Part shown: positions 20,623 through 22,266 of the stretch, one piece after another
Layout of the letters: each line of letters starts with the position of its first letter
Position numbering within the stretch: position 1 is the stretch's first letter
NCBI GenBank assembly: GCA_947630385.1
Contig: CANRHG010000012.1
Location: forward strand, 1-22,266
Direction: 5' to 3'
DNA length: 22,266 nucleotides
Origin: an uncultured Eubacteriaceae bacterium
Lineage (GTDB): Bacteria > Bacillota > Clostridia > Eubacteriales > Eubacteriaceae
Notes under the pieces: generated by a model
The model's input: the letters and a program-made list of their open reading frames with translations, nothing else
Database searches by the model: none
What the model was told of the DNA's origin: nothing
Program-made: the position numbers and the translations under genes

Positions 20623-22266
20623 TTTCAAAATAATTTAGTTGTGAGACGACGAGATCGTACTTGTCTTCAAATTCCGCCAATTTGTCGCGTTCCTTGGCCA
20701 CGACGGCTTCAGGCGCTTTACTGATAAAGTTTTCATTGGCCAGTTTATTTCTTACCTTCGACAGTTCTTTTTCGAGTTTTACCTTTTCTTTGTTAAGTCT
20801 AGAGATCTCTTTATCTTTATCGATCAAATCGTCGAGTTTTAAGAAAATCTCAGTCCCACGGACCTTGTCCGAAGCGTAAGCGTTTTTGTCGAAGTTTTCT
20901 TCTATTATAGAAACGGCGTCGATCCCGGCAAGTCTTCCCAGTTCGGGTAAGTATTTGCTGAGGTCCGATTCTTCCGTAAGGTAAAGTCCCGTCTGTTTTT
21001 TGACCGGAACGTTTAGATTGGCCCGGATATTTCTTATCGAGCGGATAACGTCCATCAAAAGATCCAGATCTTCTTCCTGTTTCGGGAAATTGAAAGCTTC
21101 GTCGTAAACCGGCCAACTCTCTATGATCAGGGCGTTTTCCTGTCCCGGGATGTAACCATAAATTTCTTCCGTAATAAATGGAATCACCGGATGGAGCAAT
21201 TTTAAGATGGTTTCCAGGACCCTCACGAGTGTAAAATAAGCCGCCTTCTTACTTTTTTCGTCTTCCCCGTACAGTCTGGGTTTTACAAGCTCGATGTACC
21301 AGTCACAGAATTCGTTCCAGGCAAAATCATAAACTTTTTGAGCCGCTAGACCGAGCTCATACTTATTCATGTTGGCGGTCGCTTCTTTAACCAGGTTGTT
21401 CGCCCGCGATAAGATCCACTTGTCCATATCTTCGAGTTCTAACCCGTCGGCCGAATCCACCCGTTCGTCGATATTCATTAGAACGAATCTCGAAGCGTTC
21501 CAGATCTTGTTTAAGAAATTTCGTCCCCACTCGAGTTTTTCATCGCTCATACGAACGTCGTTCCCCGCGGCATTTCCGGTAATGATCGCAAACCGTAACG
21601 CGTCGGCCGAGAAGTCGTCGATGACCTGAAGCGGATCGATCCCGTTACCGAGACTCTTACTCATCTTTCTTCCCTGACTGTCTCGGATCAGGCCATGAAT
21701 GTAGACGTCTTTAAACGGGACTTCGCCCATATCGTATAAGCTCATAAAAATCATTCGGGCTACCCAGAAAAAGATGATGTCATAGCCCGTTACAAGCGTC
21801 GTATTGGGATAGAATTTCTCCAGATCCTTAGTAGCTTCGGGCCAACCCAGGGTTGAAAACGGCCAAAGCGCCGAAGAAAACCAGGTATCGAGAACGTCTT
21901 CGTCCTGACGAATCTCATGCGAGCCACAGACCGGACAGTTTTCCGGTTTATCTTTTGAAACGATCGTCTCGCCACATTCGTCACAGTAATAGGCCGGAAT
22001 CTGATGACCCCACCAAAGCTGTCTTGAGATGCACCAATCGCGGATGTTTTCCATCCAGTTGTAATAAATTTTTGAAAAACGGTCCGGAATAAAACGCGTT
22101 TCCCCGTTTCGAACCGCTTCAATGGCCCGTTCGGCCAAATCCTTCATCGCGACAAACCACTGTTCGCTCGTCATCGTTTCCACGGTCGTACCACAACGGT
22201 AGCAGGTCCCGACGTTATGTTCGATGTCTTCGGTCTTTTCCAGTAAGTTCAGTTTTTCTAGATCTT
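20615..22266 (-). CDS. valS: Valyl-tRNA synthetase, N-terminal part outside window
   Basis: About 550 codons of the C-terminal part of this class I synthetase are visible; the reading frame stays open to the right edge (the visible part begins DLEKLNLLEKTEDIEHNVG), so the HIGH motif lies beyond. Present are the zinc-binding CYRCG and YYCDECGE/CPVCG segments, the end of the editing domain, DTWFSSALWPFSTLGWP, the catalytic KMSKS in GRKMSKSLGNGIDPL, the anticodon-binding helical bundle (EFCDWYIELVKPRLYG), and the C-terminal coiled-coil arm (DKDKEISRLNKEKVKLEKEL), which marks ValRS against IleRS and LeuRS. It charges tRNA-Val. The stop overlaps the SGNH gene start. Confidence 0.96.
   Translation of the reverse strand, partial: DLEKLNLLEKTEDIEHNVGTCYRCGTTVETMTSEQWFVAMKDLAERAIEAVRNGETRFIPDRFSKIYYNWMENIRDWCISRQLWWGHQIPAYYCDECGETIVSKDKPENCPVCGSHEIRQDEDVLDTWFSSALWPFSTLGWPEATKDLEKFYPNTTLVTGYDIIFFWVARMIFMSLYDMGEVPFKDVYIHGLIRDSQGRKMSKSLGNGIDPLQVIDDFSADALRFAIITGNAAGNDVRMSDEKLEWGRNFLNKIWNASRFVLMNIDERVDSADGLELEDMDKWILSRANNLVKEATANMNKYELGLAAQKVYDFAWNEFCDWYIELVKPRLYGEDEKSKKAAYFTLVRVLETILKLLHPVIPFITEEIYGYIPGQENALIIESWPVYDEAFNFPKQEEDLDLLMDVIRSIRNIRANLNVPVKKQTGLYLTEESDLSKYLPELGRLAGIDAVSIIEENFDKNAYASDKVRGTEIFLKLDDLIDKDKEISRLNKEKVKLEKELSKVRNKLANENFISKAPEAVVAKERDKLAEFEDKYDLVVSQLNYFENV

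Noticed and set aside
1..22266. tRNA or rRNA genes and CRISPR arrays
   Set aside because: I saw no cloverleaf-like segments, conserved T-loop GTTCGAATC-type sequences in a tRNA context, rRNA signatures or regularly spaced repeats on either strand.

Overview
The window looks like chromosomal DNA of a low-to-mid GC, Gram-positive anaerobe (Bacillota, probably Clostridia or Tissierellia). The support is strong AGGAGG-type ribosome binding sites, clostridial ChW repeats fused to an M23 peptidase, a phenylacetate-CoA ligase paired with a double-ACT protein, a SorC-regulated sugar operon, and an IS607-type element carrying a group II intron. The genus cannot be fixed from the sequence alone.

Layout, left to right. 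(1) About 1-4240, minus strand: an IS607-type element with a serine recombinase (TnpA) and a TnpB-type RuvC nuclease whose 3' end lies beyond the window. A 2455-nt group II intron with an intact reverse transcriptase/HNH protein sits between them. It cuts the tnpB start codon as A|TG, so the ATG exists only after splicing or in the intron-less allele. (2) 4361-6554, plus strand: mutY, then a 413-base AT-rich gap with a promoter and a three-hairpin leader, then a CPHC thioredoxin and an unrecognised 85-aa protein, closed by a terminator. (3) 6557-11049, minus strand: a tight run glnS > paaK > double-ACT protein > membrane-anchored transglutaminase-like protein. (4) 11144-11608, plus strand: a small coiled-coil protein, convergent through a bidirectional terminator with (5) a secreted nine-ChW-repeat M23 peptidase (minus), behind which lies a 500-base gap with hairpins, repeats and a possible 27-aa ORF. 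(6) 14077-19166: a SorC-family regulator divergent from a four-gene operon (DHDPS/NAL-family aldolase, DERA, SDR dehydrogenase, FGGY kinase) whose stops and starts overlap or nearly touch. DeoR-like palindromes sit in the promoter. (7) 19232-19420: a candidate independent small RNA on the minus strand. (8) 19440-22266, minus strand: valS (partial), an SGNH hydrolase and a YjbQ-family gene, overlapping one another and ending at a strong terminator.

How the genes fit together. The polyol/sugar operon suggests oxidation of a polyol to a ketose (SDR), phosphorylation (FGGY kinase) and cleavage (DERA), with a second Schiff-base aldolase of unknown substrate. The SorC protein is the likely effector-controlled repressor. 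In the mobile element, production of the TnpB nuclease appears to depend on RNA splicing by the intron, while TnpA shows a probable loss of its catalytic serine. The strongest candidates for something undescribed are the split-start-codon intron in tnpB, the structured RNA near 19300, the trx leader RNA, and the intergenic region 13574-14076.
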